A DNA stretch of 64,000 nucleotides from Lysobacter enzymogenes (GCF_900106525.1 NZ_FNOG01000002.1:659563-723562); one strand, 5' to 3'. Shown: positions 9,801 to 18,325, counted from the stretch's first letter. A program made the numbers and translations. Notes: a model not told the origin generated them from the letters alone.

Positions 9801-11588
9801 CGTCGCGGTGCTGACCCGCTGCTCGGGTTTGCCGACGGCCTCGGTGGTCGTGACGGTGCGCGCGAGCGCGCCGGTGACCGCATCGTTGGCCTCGGCGTAG
9901 GCATATCCGGTTTGGATGCCTCGTCGATCGGTGCCCAAACTGGCGCGACCGCGGAAATCCGTCGATTCGGCATTGTAGGTTTGGCTTACCGCGCCACGAC
10001 CATCCACCAAATCGCTGACTCGCCGCGGCAAGGCGCCGCTGCCTGTGGTGAGTCCGTAGGTCGTCTGTTGTCCAAGCGCGTCGGTGACAACAGCGCCCCC
10101 CTGGGAGCGGTAGCTCAGGGTGACGCCGTCGGCGCCGCCGTCGTGATGGCTGGAGATCACGCGGCCCTTGGCGTCGTAGGCGAAGGTGCTGTAGCGCTTG
10201 TTGTCCTCATGGGTCACGCCGGTCAGGTGGCGCGGGAAGCGGCTGTCCTCGTAGTGGTACTTGCGCTGGCCACCGCTGGGGAACGCCGCGGTTTCGACTT
10301 GGCGCCCTGACGTATAGGTGTAGCTGGCCAGGGTTGCTCCCCCCGACGTGATCGACGAGATCAGCGCGTCGCTGGAGTTGCCGGCGTAGTTGACCTTCAC
10401 CGACCGGCCGGTCGAATGCGTCACCGAGTCCAGGCGGTCGTATGCGCCGTAGGCATAGGCCAGCTTGGTCCCGTCCTCGGCCTGCCGCTCCACCAGGCGG
10501 CCTTGGCTGTCGAACACCAAGACCTCGCCTGGGCGATGCAGCAGCCACTGCGAGCCCGAGGCGACGATCCGATCGCCGCTGCTGTCGGCGGCAATGAAGG
10601 CGCTGCCCACTTTGGCGAAGCGCACTTGGTAGCCGTTGCCGCCGCTCATGCCGAGCGTATCGGCCGAGAGGCTCAGCCGCAGGTCCAGCGAATGGGTCCA
10701 GCCCGGACCGAAGCCGCCCGAACGCACGGCGATGCCGGAATGATAGCTGCGCGTGAGGGAGATCCAGCCCAGGTCGAAGTCGATCTGGTTCTCGCTCTTC
10801 TCGCCGGTCTTGACGTTGCACGGGTTGCCGACCATTCCGTCGAGGGGGGCGAACGCAGGCATCCCTTCTCCCTCGCAGCTCTTGATCTTGTCGGTGCTGA
10901 TCGTCGCGACGAAGTCCTCGTTCACGCAGGCGCCGCGCTGGTTGCTCCAGTTCATATGGGGCACCGGGCACTGCGTCCGCCGTGTGCGGGACAGTTCCAT
11001 CGTATCCGTGCTGTCCTTCACGCACGGACGGGTGTCGGTGTTGTCGCCGCTGAAGTACACGATGTCGAACGTGCGGTTCTCCAGCATTCCCGCGAACTGC
11101 GGATCGGGCGGCGTCCAGGCGTTGGACGCAGTGGCCTTTGCGGTGGCCGGGCACGCAGGGGCAAGCTCGTTGTAGAAGGCTTCCAATTCGGCAACAGCGA
11201 GCGCCTCCGTGGGGTGCCTCACGCCGGAACCGAGGGTGGCGTCGTAGCCCCACTCCGGATCCAAGGGCTCTTTCAGGCCCATCCAGTAGGTGATCGTCCC
11301 TTTGCCGTCGGCGCGCAGCAGGTTGTCTTTGACGACGGTAACGAAGGGATACGGATTAGGGCCCTGTCCACCGTAGGGCAGCGCCTTGATCGCGTCGGCG
11401 GCCTGTTGATAGGTGTTGTGGGATTGAGTCTGGCCGGTGGGAACGACGATCTTCCACGCGATCTGGCTTTCCTGCGCGACGGCAACCGGAACGAAGACCG
11501 CTGCGAGCCAGACCAAGGCGAGCCTCGAAAGCCAAGACTTGGCGCAGCGGCCGAATTTGCGCTGCGCGAAACGCGTCCCTGTGAGCAT
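6852..11588 (-). CDS. Secreted Rhs/YD-repeat polymorphic toxin
   Basis: The 1578-residue protein starts at the ATG at 11588. An upstream ATG at 11666 would only add a basic stretch before the signal peptide. Order: Sec signal peptide (to about residue 39, VFVPVAVAQ), a unique N-terminal region, a DUF6531-like segment (NPCNVKTGEKSENQIDFDLG), a long array of YD/RHS repeats, the core end with WMDDLPVGVIQG and QSDPIGQLGGIDTYGYAGGSP, the boundary motif DPSGLL, then a 144-residue variable tip. The repeats form a hollow shell that encloses the tip. There is no PAAR or VgrG part, so the signal peptide argues for Sec export rather than direct type VI loading. The tip has no motif I can name. The partner at 6601-6852 is coupled to it. 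Confidence 0.9.
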   Translation of the reverse strand: MLTGTRFAQRKFGRCAKSWLSRLALVWLAAVFVPVAVAQESQIAWKIVVPTGQTQSHNTYQQAADAIKALPYGGQGPNPYPFVTVVKDNLLRADGKGTITYWMGLKEPLDPEWGYDATLGSGVRHPTEALAVAELEAFYNELAPACPATAKATASNAWTPPDPQFAGMLENRTFDIVYFSGDNTDTRPCVKDSTDTMELSRTRRTQCPVPHMNWSNQRGACVNEDFVATISTDKIKSCEGEGMPAFAPLDGMVGNPCNVKTGEKSENQIDFDLGWISLTRSYHSGIAVRSGGFGPGWTHSLDLRLSLSADTLGMSGGNGYQVRFAKVGSAFIAADSSGDRIVASGSQWLLHRPGEVLVFDSQGRLVERQAEDGTKLAYAYGAYDRLDSVTHSTGRSVKVNYAGNSSDALISSITSGGATLASYTYTSGRQVETAAFPSGGQRKYHYEDSRFPRHLTGVTHEDNKRYSTFAYDAKGRVISSHHDGGADGVTLSYRSQGGAVVTDALGQQTTYGLTTGSGALPRRVSDLVDGRGAVSQTYNAESTDFRGRASLGTDRRGIQTGYAYAEANDAVTGALARTVTTTEAVGKPEQRVSTATTDVASNRLIRSAIGNRETRITRNARMQPLSVAVRDTAANVTRTTAYTYCEAADVAAANSACPLLGLLKSVDGPRTDVNDITRFEYYSSDDSTCATTPALCTFRKGDLRKTIDAAGLVTEISGYDPQGRVLSVVDPNGVVTDAEYNTRGWLTASKVRGTDNAVETDDLVTKIEYFPTGLTKQVTLPDGNFTTFAYDNAQRLTGVTDRSGATVQYTLDLAGNRKVEDTKNSAGTVQATLSRVFNVLGQVQTYKDGLSHATGYTYDAEGHPDTTTDALGRVSDQDYDPLGRLVKTLQDVGTGRINAETKIEYDALDQVTKVIDPKGLSTVYARNGFGELTQLTSPDTGVTGYTYDAAGQTKTRTDARGIATTYSYDALGRLTQRAYPTAVLGTTYTYDTVASGCPTGETFSKGRLSQSVGTGGALRYCYDRFGRMVRKIVVTTGPVLTLRYAYTAAGALKSVTYPDGSVADYVRGNHGRITQIGVTRPGSTREILLTAVGYAAYGPFAGWVYGNSQPMTRNVDRNYDVSRLVGSAPDGLSLHLTRDEVGNVSRFSTENQSTILARHHYDRLDRLTQTQDGPTATPLETYGYDATGNRTSFQSGASAAQSYTFPSASHRLQSVAGIARTYDAAGNTTSAGGTAKQYVYNDLGRLGQFKVDGAVKMNYAYNGLGQQARRYNETSIRHALYDEAGNWLGEYDNAGAALQQVVWMDDLPVGVIQGSGATQKLYYIEPDHLGTPRIVVDPTRNKAVWTWNIKSEAFGNTPPNEDPDLDGTKFVFDMRFPGQRFDAVSGLIYNYYRDYDPTTGRYLQSDPIGQLGGIDTYGYAGGSPLSFSDPSGLLTVRAYVNRGGGRGNEWRYALEFNPFSIKNAPGWGGMLRKGVNKLETAIKTMKPSGVGPLHPVRDYLECGQLDGKLKDEYERAGYQPGQQLTRAQAEAFLNSMYLSHAEMRKLYDRPGAMLDNAESAGMGNWFNSLMDQAHPGEL

Positions 11589-11762
11589 GTTCGAACCCGA
11601 GAACGAAGGGCTGCGGCGCCGATGGCTATCGCCTGAGCGCCGGGGCTGTCGTCGTTGACCGCCCACCGATATTTTCGTTATCGGCGATGCAGAGATTCAA
11701 GTTCGAAAAAACAGTGTTTTTTTACTCACTTCCGGTGCATTTCCGCACGGCAATCGCCAAGC

Positions 11763-11792
11763 AAAAACGGACGCCTCGCAGCGTCCGTTTTT
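11763..11792 (-). terminator. Bidirectional terminator
   Basis: AAAAACGGACGC and GCGTCCGTTTTT form a 12-bp stem around a six-base loop (11775-11780), giving T-tracts in both directions. It lies 62 bases after the LytTR regulator stop and separates that operon from the rhs gene. Confidence 0.85.
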
Positions 11793-11854
11793 CTATTCAG
11801 TCGACATCGACGCATCGCTCCGACGGCCCATCGACGACCGCCTCGGCGCATCCC

Positions 11855-12589
11855 CTACAACGACAATCGCTCGCGCAACTCCCGCGACTGCCGCCGCGAC
11901 ACCTCGACCCGGCTGCCGTCCTTGAGTTCGAGCTCGTAGCCGTCGCCCACCGCCAGTTCCACCGACTTCACCGAGCGCAGGTTGACCAGGGTGTTGCGGT
12001 TGGCGCGGAAGAACAGCGATGGGTCCAGGCGCGCTTCCAGCGCGCTGAGGCTGCGCGCCAGCAGCGCGCATTCGTTGCGGAACCAGACCCGCGCGTAGTT
12101 GCCGTCGACGACGATGCGGTGGACTTCGCGCAAGGCCACGAACCAGCAGCGTTCGCCGTCGCGCAGGAACACCTGGTCGTCGGCGCCGAGCGGACCGCGC
12201 GGTTCGCTCGGCGCGGTATCAAAGGGCAGTCGCTGGCGCGCGCGTTGCAGCGCCGCGGCCAAGCGCCCGGGTTCGACCGGCTTGACCAGATAGTCCAGCG
12301 CATTGGCTTCGAAGGCCTGCACCGCGTATTGGTCGTAGGCGGTGGTGAACACCACCAGCGGCGCGCTGTCGAGCCCGGCGATGACGTCGAAGCCGCTGCC
12401 CGAGGGCATCTGGATGTCGAGCAGGACCAGATCCGGGCGCAAGCGCGCGATCGCTTCCTGCGCTTGCGGCACGTCCTCGGCCTCGCCCAGCACGTCGACC
12501 TGCGGCGATTGCGCCAGCAAGGTGCGCAGCTCCTGCCGCGCCAGGCGGGTGTCGTCGACGATCAGTACGCTCAACGGGCGCAGGTTCAT
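11855..12589 (-). CDS. LytTR-family response regulator
   Basis: The 244-residue regulator has an N-terminal receiver (VLIVDDTRLARQEL, phosphorylated Asp in LVLLDIQMP, Thr and Lys in VVFTTAYD and LVKPVEPG) and a C-terminal LytTR DNA-binding domain (about residues 140-240, with VDGNYARVWF and FFRANRNTLVNL). This domain binds DNA through beta-strands and typically controls exopolysaccharide, autolysis or secreted factors. The gene overlaps the kinase gene upstream by four bases (ATGA), so the two form one operon. Target genes cannot be read from the window. Confidence 0.92.
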   Translation of the reverse strand: MNLRPLSVLIVDDTRLARQELRTLLAQSPQVDVLGEAEDVPQAQEAIARLRPDLVLLDIQMPSGSGFDVIAGLDSAPLVVFTTAYDQYAVQAFEANALDYLVKPVEPGRLAAALQRARQRLPFDTAPSEPRGPLGADDQVFLRDGERCWFVALREVHRIVVDGNYARVWFRNECALLARSLSALEARLDPSLFFRANRNTLVNLRSVKSVELAVGDGYELELKDGSRVEVSRRQSRELRERLSL

Positions 12590-13632
12590 TGCGAAATCTC
12601 CAGCTGCGCCGACACCCGCGCGCCGTGCTGGCGCAGTTCGAACGCGCCCGGCGGCGAGGCGTGGGCCAGGCGCGTGCGCAGGTAGGCCAGGCCGACGCCG
12701 CGGCGCACCGATTCGGGCTCGATCCGGCCGGGGTTGCCGACCTCGATCCGCAGCCGCCCGCCGTCGCCGCGCACGCGCAGGCTGAGCTCGCCGCCGCCGG
12801 GGGTGCGGGCGATGCCGTGCTTGATCGCGTTCTCCACCAGCAGTTGCAGCGCCATCGGCGGCAAGCGCAGTTCCAGCGCGGCCGGGTCGATCTCGCGCGT
12901 CACCCGCAGCCGGTCTTCGTAATGCACCGATTCGACCGCGAGGTAATCGTCGACCACGGCCAGCTCCTCGGCCACGCTGACGTGTTCGCGCTGGCTATGG
13001 TCGAGCGCGTGGCGCAGGGTCGAAGACAGCCGCGTGACCAGTTCGCGCGCGCGCTCGGTGTCTTCGTTGATCAGCGCGCGCAGGTTGTTGAGCGCGTTGA
13101 ATACGAAATGCGGGTTCAGCCGCGCGCGCAGCGCGTCCAGCTCGGACGCGTTGCGCAGCGATTCGGCGTTGAGCCGGGCGATCTCGCCCTCGCGGTAGCG
13201 GCGCATCGCCACCGTCCAGCTCCACAGCGCGGTCCACAGCGCCAGCGCCATCGCCGTCTGCGCCCAGTACATCAGCAGCATCGGCCAGGCGAAGCCGGCG
13301 AGGTTGTCCGGCCCCAGGTAGATCCAGTTACCCTTGGCCGCGATCCACAACGGCGGAACCAACAACAATTGCGACAGCGCCGCGCCGATCACCACGCAAG
13401 CGAACAGGCGCACGGCCAGCCGCAGCGGCCCCAGTTCGAACCAATGGCGGCGGTGGGCGATGCGGCGCATCAGCCGGCCGGCGAGCCACAACTCCGCCGC
13501 CAGCGCGACTGCGATCACCACCGCGCCGGATGTGACCCGGCCGAACGCCGCCGACATGCTCAGATTGAAGGCGCAGTAGCCCGCCCAGAACGCAGCGTCG
13601 ATCAAGGCCGAACGGGTCGAGTCTCGCAACAT
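12586..13632 (-). CDS. LytS/YehU-type sensor histidine kinase
   Basis: The 348-residue membrane kinase has about four membrane segments in the first 140 residues, then the His_kinase domain with ARLNPHFVFNALNNLRALI (the His in NPHF is the phosphorylation site) and an HATPase domain with LLVENAIKHGI and GVGLAYLRTRL. The small kinase without a large extracellular domain is typical of partners of LytTR regulators. The partner is the next gene at 11855-12589. Confidence 0.92.
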   Translation of the reverse strand: MLRDSTRSALIDAAFWAGYCAFNLSMSAAFGRVTSGAVVIAVALAAELWLAGRLMRRIAHRRHWFELGPLRLAVRLFACVVIGAALSQLLLVPPLWIAAKGNWIYLGPDNLAGFAWPMLLMYWAQTAMALALWTALWSWTVAMRRYREGEIARLNAESLRNASELDALRARLNPHFVFNALNNLRALINEDTERARELVTRLSSTLRHALDHSQREHVSVAEELAVVDDYLAVESVHYEDRLRVTREIDPAALELRLPPMALQLLVENAIKHGIARTPGGGELSLRVRGDGGRLRIEVGNPGRIEPESVRRGVGLAYLRTRLAHASPPGAFELRQHGARVSAQLEISQ

Positions 13633-13732
13633 GGATCGCTTCGGAGTCGGGGTCGGAACGGGTGGAGGAAAGGGCCGCCGGGCCGCGGCGCGGCGGTCGC
13701 GTCATGCGATCCGCCGCTCGGTGCGTAGAGGT

Positions 13733-14647
13733 TCAACCGGCGGGCTTGGGCTCGGCCAGGAAACCGCGCACCTGATCCTGCAGCCACTGCGGATCGTCCC
13801 ACATCAGGAAATGGTAACCGTCCTGGCTCATCTCGATGCGCACGCCGTCGAGCTTGGCGTAGTGCTGCTTGAACATCGCCAACGTCGACTCGCGGGTGGC
13901 GCCGTAGCGGGCGCCGCCGACCCAGCCGGCCAGCACCAGGGTCGGCGCCTTGACCTTGTCCAGCTCCGGGCGCAGGTCGGTGGTCATCATCTCCACCAGC
14001 GCCTGCGCGGTGGTAGCGCGGTCGCTGTCCTCGCCCCAACGGCGCAGCAGCGCGACCTTGTCGTCGCTGGCGGTCATGCCCTGCGCGGTGACGGCGATGC
14101 CGCGGAAGTAATGCGCCTGCGGCTGGTTCAGCACGATCGCGCGCATGCCCTCGGCCATCGGCCGGATCGTTTCCGCGGTCAAGGTCGGGCCGTACAGCGA
14201 GCCGAGGAAGCCCAGCGTGTCGACGATGACCAGCTTGTCGATCGCCTGCGGCTTGGCGATGCCCATCTTCAGCGCGACGAAACCGCCGAGGCTGTGGCCG
14301 ATCACCACCGGACGCACCAGCTTGCGCTGCTCGATGTAGGCCAGCAGCTCGTCGCGCATGGCGTCGTTGTAGGCCGCGGTCTTGATCGGCGGCGCGCCGG
14401 CCAGGCCGGGGAACTGGACGATGTGGCACTGCACCTTGTCGGCCTGCAGCGCGGCGCAGGTTTCGCGCCAGGTGTCGGCGCCGGAATTGAGGCCGGGGAT
14501 CATCAGCACCGGCCGGCCCTGGCCGACGACTTCGATGCTCAGATCCTGGAAGCGCTCGCTGGCGGCCTGCGCGGCGCCGGCGGCGAACAGCACGGTCAAG
14601 GCGAAGACGATGCGGCGCAGGGCATTGGCAGGGCGGGATTGCGGCAT
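13733..14647 (-). CDS. Exported alpha/beta hydrolase
   Basis: With the ATG at 14647 (GAGGAA eleven bases upstream) the protein has 304 residues and a signal peptide ending at AAGAAQAAS. The alpha/beta-hydrolase fold is clear: oxyanion-loop region VLMIPGLNSGADTW, nucleophile elbow GHSLGG (Ser at about residue 125), acid after strand 6 in PTLVLAGW, and the catalytic His in YHFLMWDDP. Secreted or periplasmic esterase or amidase activity is likely; the substrate is unknown. It is transcribed toward the LytS gene but 100 bases away. Confidence 0.85.
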   Translation of the reverse strand: MPQSRPANALRRIVFALTVLFAAGAAQAASERFQDLSIEVVGQGRPVLMIPGLNSGADTWRETCAALQADKVQCHIVQFPGLAGAPPIKTAAYNDAMRDELLAYIEQRKLVRPVVIGHSLGGFVALKMGIAKPQAIDKLVIVDTLGFLGSLYGPTLTAETIRPMAEGMRAIVLNQPQAHYFRGIAVTAQGMTASDDKVALLRRWGEDSDRATTAQALVEMMTTDLRPELDKVKAPTLVLAGWVGGARYGATRESTLAMFKQHYAKLDGVRIEMSQDGYHFLMWDDPQWLQDQVRGFLAEPKPAG

Positions 14648-14789
14648 GACGGATTCCTCGGGGGGTGGCGGAGTGGCGCCACTTTGCCGGGCCCTCGCGC
14701 CGGCTTGGGGAGATCCGTGAGCAATGGCGGCTGGGCCGGGCGAGCGGCGGCGGGATCGGACGAGCGGCGCCCGCCGCGGCCCGCTGCGC

Positions 14790-15479
14790 TCAGCCGGCCT
14801 GCCGCAGCGACCAGAACGCAATATCGCGCCGCAGTTCGAAGCCGTTGCGCAGGTACAGCTCGACCGCGCGCGGGTTCTCGTGGCTGACGTGCAGGAACGG
14901 GATGCGTCCGCGCGCGTGGTTGTCGTTGGCCAGGAACGCCAGCAGCCGGCGCGCGTGGCCGCGGCCGAGGAAATCCGGATGGGTGCAGATCGCGCTGAGC
15001 TCGGTGTAGCCGTCCATGCCCATGCGCTCGCCGGCCATCGCCGCCAGCCGCCCGTCCTCGTACAGGCCGAAGTAGCGGCCCAGTTCCATCGTGCGCGGCC
15101 GGAAATAGTGCGGATAGACCAGCGCGGTCAGCGCCAGCACGTCCTCGCGCCGGTCCGCGCCGAGTTCGACGATCGGCGCCTCGCCCGCCACCGCCGGCAC
15201 CGGCACCGGCGCGCGGCAGATCATCTGCGCCAGATCGGCGACCGGGCGCAGCTCCCAGCCGGCGCCGAGCGCCGGCGCGCGGCCGAGCCCCAGCGCGGTG
15301 TCGCCCGCCGGCACCAGCGCTCGCAGCGCTGCGTCGTCGATCTGCGCGTCCGCAGCCACACCCAGGAACGGCGCCACCTGCGCCGGATAGCGCGTCACCG
15401 CGCCCTCGCCCAGCGCCAGCGCGCGGTGGCGGCTGCGCAGCGAGGCCCAGATCGGATTGTCGAGTACGTCTTCGCTCAT
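14790..15479 (-). CDS. GNAT N-acetyltransferase (FR47-like)
   Basis: The 229-residue protein carries the acetyl-CoA-binding core in its C-terminal half: LSAICTHPDFLGRGHARRLL matches the Q/RxxGxG/A loop, and PFLHVSHENPRAVELYLRNGF matches the last strands of the FR47 subfamily. The N-terminal half is a divergent GNAT-like repeat. The acceptor substrate is unknown. The gene is divergent from metF. Confidence 0.88.
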   Translation of the reverse strand: MSEDVLDNPIWASLRSRHRALALGEGAVTRYPAQVAPFLGVAADAQIDDAALRALVPAGDTALGLGRAPALGAGWELRPVADLAQMICRAPVPVPAVAGEAPIVELGADRREDVLALTALVYPHYFRPRTMELGRYFGLYEDGRLAAMAGERMGMDGYTELSAICTHPDFLGRGHARRLLAFLANDNHARGRIPFLHVSHENPRAVELYLRNGFELRRDIAFWSLRQAG

Positions 15480-15594
15480 GCCGGCCGCCTGAAAGGACTG
15501 CCTGCAGGGATGGCGCCGCGGCCGCGCCGAGTCAAGCGGCGGCGCCGTGCGACTTTGGTCCTAGCCCCGCCCGGGCGATATTCCATTCCATCGC

Positions 15595-15611
15595 GATAAA
15601 GAGATATTATC
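15595..15611 (+). promoter_or_regulatory. Inverted repeat before metF, operator-like
   Basis: GATAA AGAGATA TTATC lies 29 bases before the metF start in an otherwise GC-rich gap and includes a -10-like TATTAT (15605-15610). The AT-rich palindrome could be a binding site for a methionine-cycle repressor. It does not fit the MetR pattern, and I cannot name the regulator. Confidence 0.4.
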
Positions 15612-15639
15612 CCCCGAACCCCTCGCCACGGCCCCGCCC

Positions 15640-16464
15640 ATGCTGCCGATCAGCTTCGAGTTCTACCCGCCCAAGACCGACGAGCAGCGCAGCCAGCTCG
15701 ACAAGACCGCGGCGAAGCTGCGCGCGTTCGCGCCGAGCTATGTCTCGTGCACCTTCGGCGCCGGCGGCTCGACCCTGAGCTACACGCCCGAGACCATCCG
15801 CCGCCTGCGCCAGAAGCACGCGCTCGACGCCGCCCCGCATCTGTCCTGCGTCGGCGGCACCCGCAGCGAAATCCGCGAACTGCTGGCGCTGTATCGCGAG
15901 ATCGGCTGCCGCCGCCTGGTCACCCTGCGCGGCGATCTGCCCTCGGGCATGGCCAGCGCCGGCGACCTGCGCTACGCCAACGAACTGGTCGAATTCATCC
16001 GCGCCGAAACCGGCGACCACTTCCACATCGAAGTGGCGGCGTATCCGGAGACCCATCCGCAGGCGCGCGACGCGCTGTCGGACCTGGAGAACTTCAAGCG
16101 CAAGGTCCGCGCCGGCGCCGACGGCGCGATCACCCAGTACTTCTACAACCCCGACGCCTACTTCCGTTTCGTCGACGACGTGCGCGCGGCCGGCATCGAC
16201 ATCCCGATCGTGCCGGGCATCATGCCGATCGCCAATTTCAGCCAGTTGCGCCGCTTCTCCGAGCTGTGCGGCGCCGAGATCCCGCGCTGGATCGCCCAGC
16301 GCATGCAGGCCTACGGCGACGACGCCGACAGCATCCGCGAGTTCGGCGCCGAGGTCGTGGCCCAGCTGTGCAGCCGGCTGATCGAAGGCGGCGCGCCGGG
16401 GCTGCACTTCTACACGCTCAACCTCGCCAAGCCGACCTTGTCGGTGCTCGCGCGCATCGCCTGA
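15640..16464 (+). CDS. metF: Methylenetetrahydrofolate reductase
   Basis: The 274-residue FAD-dependent enzyme reduces 5,10-methylene-THF to 5-methyl-THF, the methyl donor for methionine synthesis. It opens with ISFEFYPPKTDEQ (catalytic Glu in the FEF motif) and shows SCTFGAGGST, RLVTLRGDLPSG, DGAITQYFYN and VPGIMPI in the right order and spacing for the TIM-barrel family. It belongs functionally with ahcY, from which it is separated here by about 12.5 kb. Confidence 0.97.
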   Translation: MLPISFEFYPPKTDEQRSQLDKTAAKLRAFAPSYVSCTFGAGGSTLSYTPETIRRLRQKHALDAAPHLSCVGGTRSEIRELLALYREIGCRRLVTLRGDLPSGMASAGDLRYANELVEFIRAETGDHFHIEVAAYPETHPQARDALSDLENFKRKVRAGADGAITQYFYNPDAYFRFVDDVRAAGIDIPIVPGIMPIANFSQLRRFSELCGAEIPRWIAQRMQAYGDDADSIREFGAEVVAQLCSRLIEGGAPGLHFYTLNLAKPTLSVLARIA

Positions 16465-16470
16465 GCGGCC

Positions 16471-16554
16471 TGTGGGAGGGACTTCAGTCCCGACGCGCTT
16501 GTTCCTGATCGCCGCGGTCTGAGCGAAGAGCGTCGGGGCTGAAGCCCCTCCCAC
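16471..16554. repeat. Palindromic repeat family A, copy 1
   Basis: TGTGGGAGGGACTTCAGTCC and its near-perfect inverse GGGGCTGAAGCCCCTCCCAC flank a 35-base spacer. The same unit recurs at 20916-21005 and 57384-57468. It lies six bases after the metF stop and may act as a weak terminator or REP element. The rest of the gap to the metalloprotease gene (16555-16869) shows no gene. Confidence 0.85.
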
Positions 16555-16869
16555 ACATCGGCCGCCTGCACAAAACGGCGAAAACTATCGGCCGCGAAAA
16601 CCCGGCCGAACCGCCGCGTTCACCCTGCTGAAGCGAAACGACGCAACTCACAAAAACGCGCAGCGCCGCGCTGCGGCAATGGCGAACTGCACGCGCAGGT
16701 CTCAGCTTGCGCTTGCCTTGCGACAAGTTCGGTCTTGAGCCGCGCGACCGCGTGCGCGCCCACTGGCGTCAGGATGCATCGCCACGACGAGCGATGCCCT
16801 CGCGACCGCCACCGCCGGCCCGGCCACGGGCCCCGCGGCGCGCAGCGGTCCCCAATGGAGAGTGCGCAC

Positions 16870-18138
16870 ATGAGTGTCCGCAACAAGCTCTTGCCGTTGA
16901 ATTTCGCCATCGCCCTTTCGCTCGGCGCCGCCGGCGCCGCAGTCGCGGCCGAACCGGCGCCGCTGTTCTCCGCGCCGGCCAGCACGCTGGCGCGCAGCGC
17001 CGACGCCGACATCACGTTCAAGGCGGTCAAGGCCGAGCGCGCCGCGGTGCGCGTCGACCTGGTCCGCGCCGACACCACGCAAGTCACCGAGACCCAGGAC
17101 CAACTGCTGCTCAACCTCGCCCCCGGCGTCAGCCTGAAGGCGCACAAGCTGCAGGCGCAGCGCAAGGCCGACGGCATCGTGATCTGGCAGGGCATGGTCG
17201 GCGACCCGAAAGCCCAGCTCAAGCGCATCAACCAGTTCACCGGCGCCGAGCTGATCGACAATCCGGAAGAGTCGGCGATCCTGGTGCGCCAGGGCAATCA
17301 GATGTCCGGCACCGTGCGCAGCGGCGGCAAGCTCTACCGCATCGATCCGCTCAAGGCCGGCGGCCACGCGATCAGCCTGATCGACGAATCGAAGATGCCC
17401 GAAGACCATCCGGCCGCCTATGCCGCGCTGCCGTATACGCCGGTCAAGCTCGATCCCAAGTTCGACGAGGCCAAGGCCGGCGAGAAAGCGCCGAGCGTGG
17501 TGCGGGTGATGGTGGTCTACACCCAGGCCGCCGCCAACGCAGTCGGCAACACCCTGACCAAGGCCAACCTGGCCATCACCGAAAGCAACCAGAGCTTCAC
17601 CAACAGCGCGGTCAACGTGCGCTTCGAGCTGGCCGGCCAGTACACCGACGGCTACACCTCGGCCGGCTTCGACACCGACCTGAGCCGCTTCGCCGGCACC
17701 AGCGACGGTTATCTCGACGGCTACCACGCCACCCGCAACAGCATCAAAGCCGACGTCAACGTGCTGATCATCACCGACCCGGCGTATTGCGGGCTGGGCT
17801 ATCTCAACTCGAGCGCGTCCAACGCCTTCAGCGTGGTCGGTGCGAGCTGCATGACCGGTTACTACAGCTTCGCCCACGAGATCGGCCATAACTTCGGCGC
17901 GCACCACGATCCGAGCAACGGCAACAACACCATCTATCCGTATGGCCACGGCTATTGGGGTCCGGGCAACGCCTGGCGCACGATCATGGCTTACAACTGC
18001 GGCAGCAACTGTCCGCGTTTGAATTATTGGTCGAATCCGAACATCACTTACAACGGTTCGCCGATGGGTACGGCGGCGAAGAGCAACAATGCGCGTGTGC
18101 TCAATGAGCGCGCGGCGACGGTGGCGGGTTTCCGCTGA
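16870..18138 (+). CDS. Secreted metzincin zinc metalloprotease
   Basis: The start at 16870 (GGAG at 16857-16860) gives 422 residues with a signal peptide ending at GAAGAAVAAEP. A pro-region of about 200 residues is followed by a catalytic domain starting near VVRVMVVYTQAAANAVG. The zinc site is FAHEIGHNFGAHHD, the long HExxHxxGxxHD form of metzincins, with the Met-turn in TIMAYNCG. This resembles reprolysin-like and peptidyl-Asp (M72-like) peptidases that lytic Xanthomonadaceae secrete. Cysteines in AYNCGSNCPR likely form a disulfide. There is no C-terminal repeat domain. Confidence 0.9.
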   Translation: MSVRNKLLPLNFAIALSLGAAGAAVAAEPAPLFSAPASTLARSADADITFKAVKAERAAVRVDLVRADTTQVTETQDQLLLNLAPGVSLKAHKLQAQRKADGIVIWQGMVGDPKAQLKRINQFTGAELIDNPEESAILVRQGNQMSGTVRSGGKLYRIDPLKAGGHAISLIDESKMPEDHPAAYAALPYTPVKLDPKFDEAKAGEKAPSVVRVMVVYTQAAANAVGNTLTKANLAITESNQSFTNSAVNVRFELAGQYTDGYTSAGFDTDLSRFAGTSDGYLDGYHATRNSIKADVNVLIITDPAYCGLGYLNSSASNAFSVVGASCMTGYYSFAHEIGHNFGAHHDPSNGNNTIYPYGHGYWGPGNAWRTIMAYNCGSNCPRLNYWSNPNITYNGSPMGTAAKSNNARVLNERAATVAGFR

Positions 18139-18145
18139 TCTCGCG

Positions 18146-18183
18146 CACCGCGCGGCGCCTTGGGGCGCCGCGCGGTGTTTTTT
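18146..18183 (+). terminator. Rho-independent terminator of the metalloprotease gene
   Basis: A 14-bp perfect stem (18146-18159 with 18164-18177) with loop TTGG is followed by six T. Confidence 0.95.
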
Positions 18184-18247
18184 GGGTTGTGTGCGGTGGG
18201 TTCATCAGTTGGGGAGTTACTGGGCTTTCGCCGCGGTTCTGTTTTCG

Positions 18248-18325
18248 CGGTCGCAGCTTGCGCAGCTCCTACAGGGGCTCCGGCTGGTTTCGTATTCGAC
18301 TGTAGGAGCGGCGCAAGCCGCGACT
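18248..18325. repeat. Palindromic repeat family B, inverted pair
   Basis: The reverse unit GTCGCAGCTTGCGCAGCTCC at 18250-18269 and the forward unit TGTAGGAGCGGCGCAAGCCG at 18301-18320 are inverted copies of one about 25-base REP-like unit. Other copies are at 50881-51166, 61136-61292 and 63931-64000. Confidence 0.85.

Noticed and set aside
7755-10310. An 851-codon plus-strand frame opposite rhs
   Set aside because: Antisense shadow of the YD repeats; no family features and no ribosome-binding site.
6852-11588. Type VI Rhs effector
   Set aside because: There is a Sec signal peptide and neither PAAR domain nor VgrG/Eag genes nearby.
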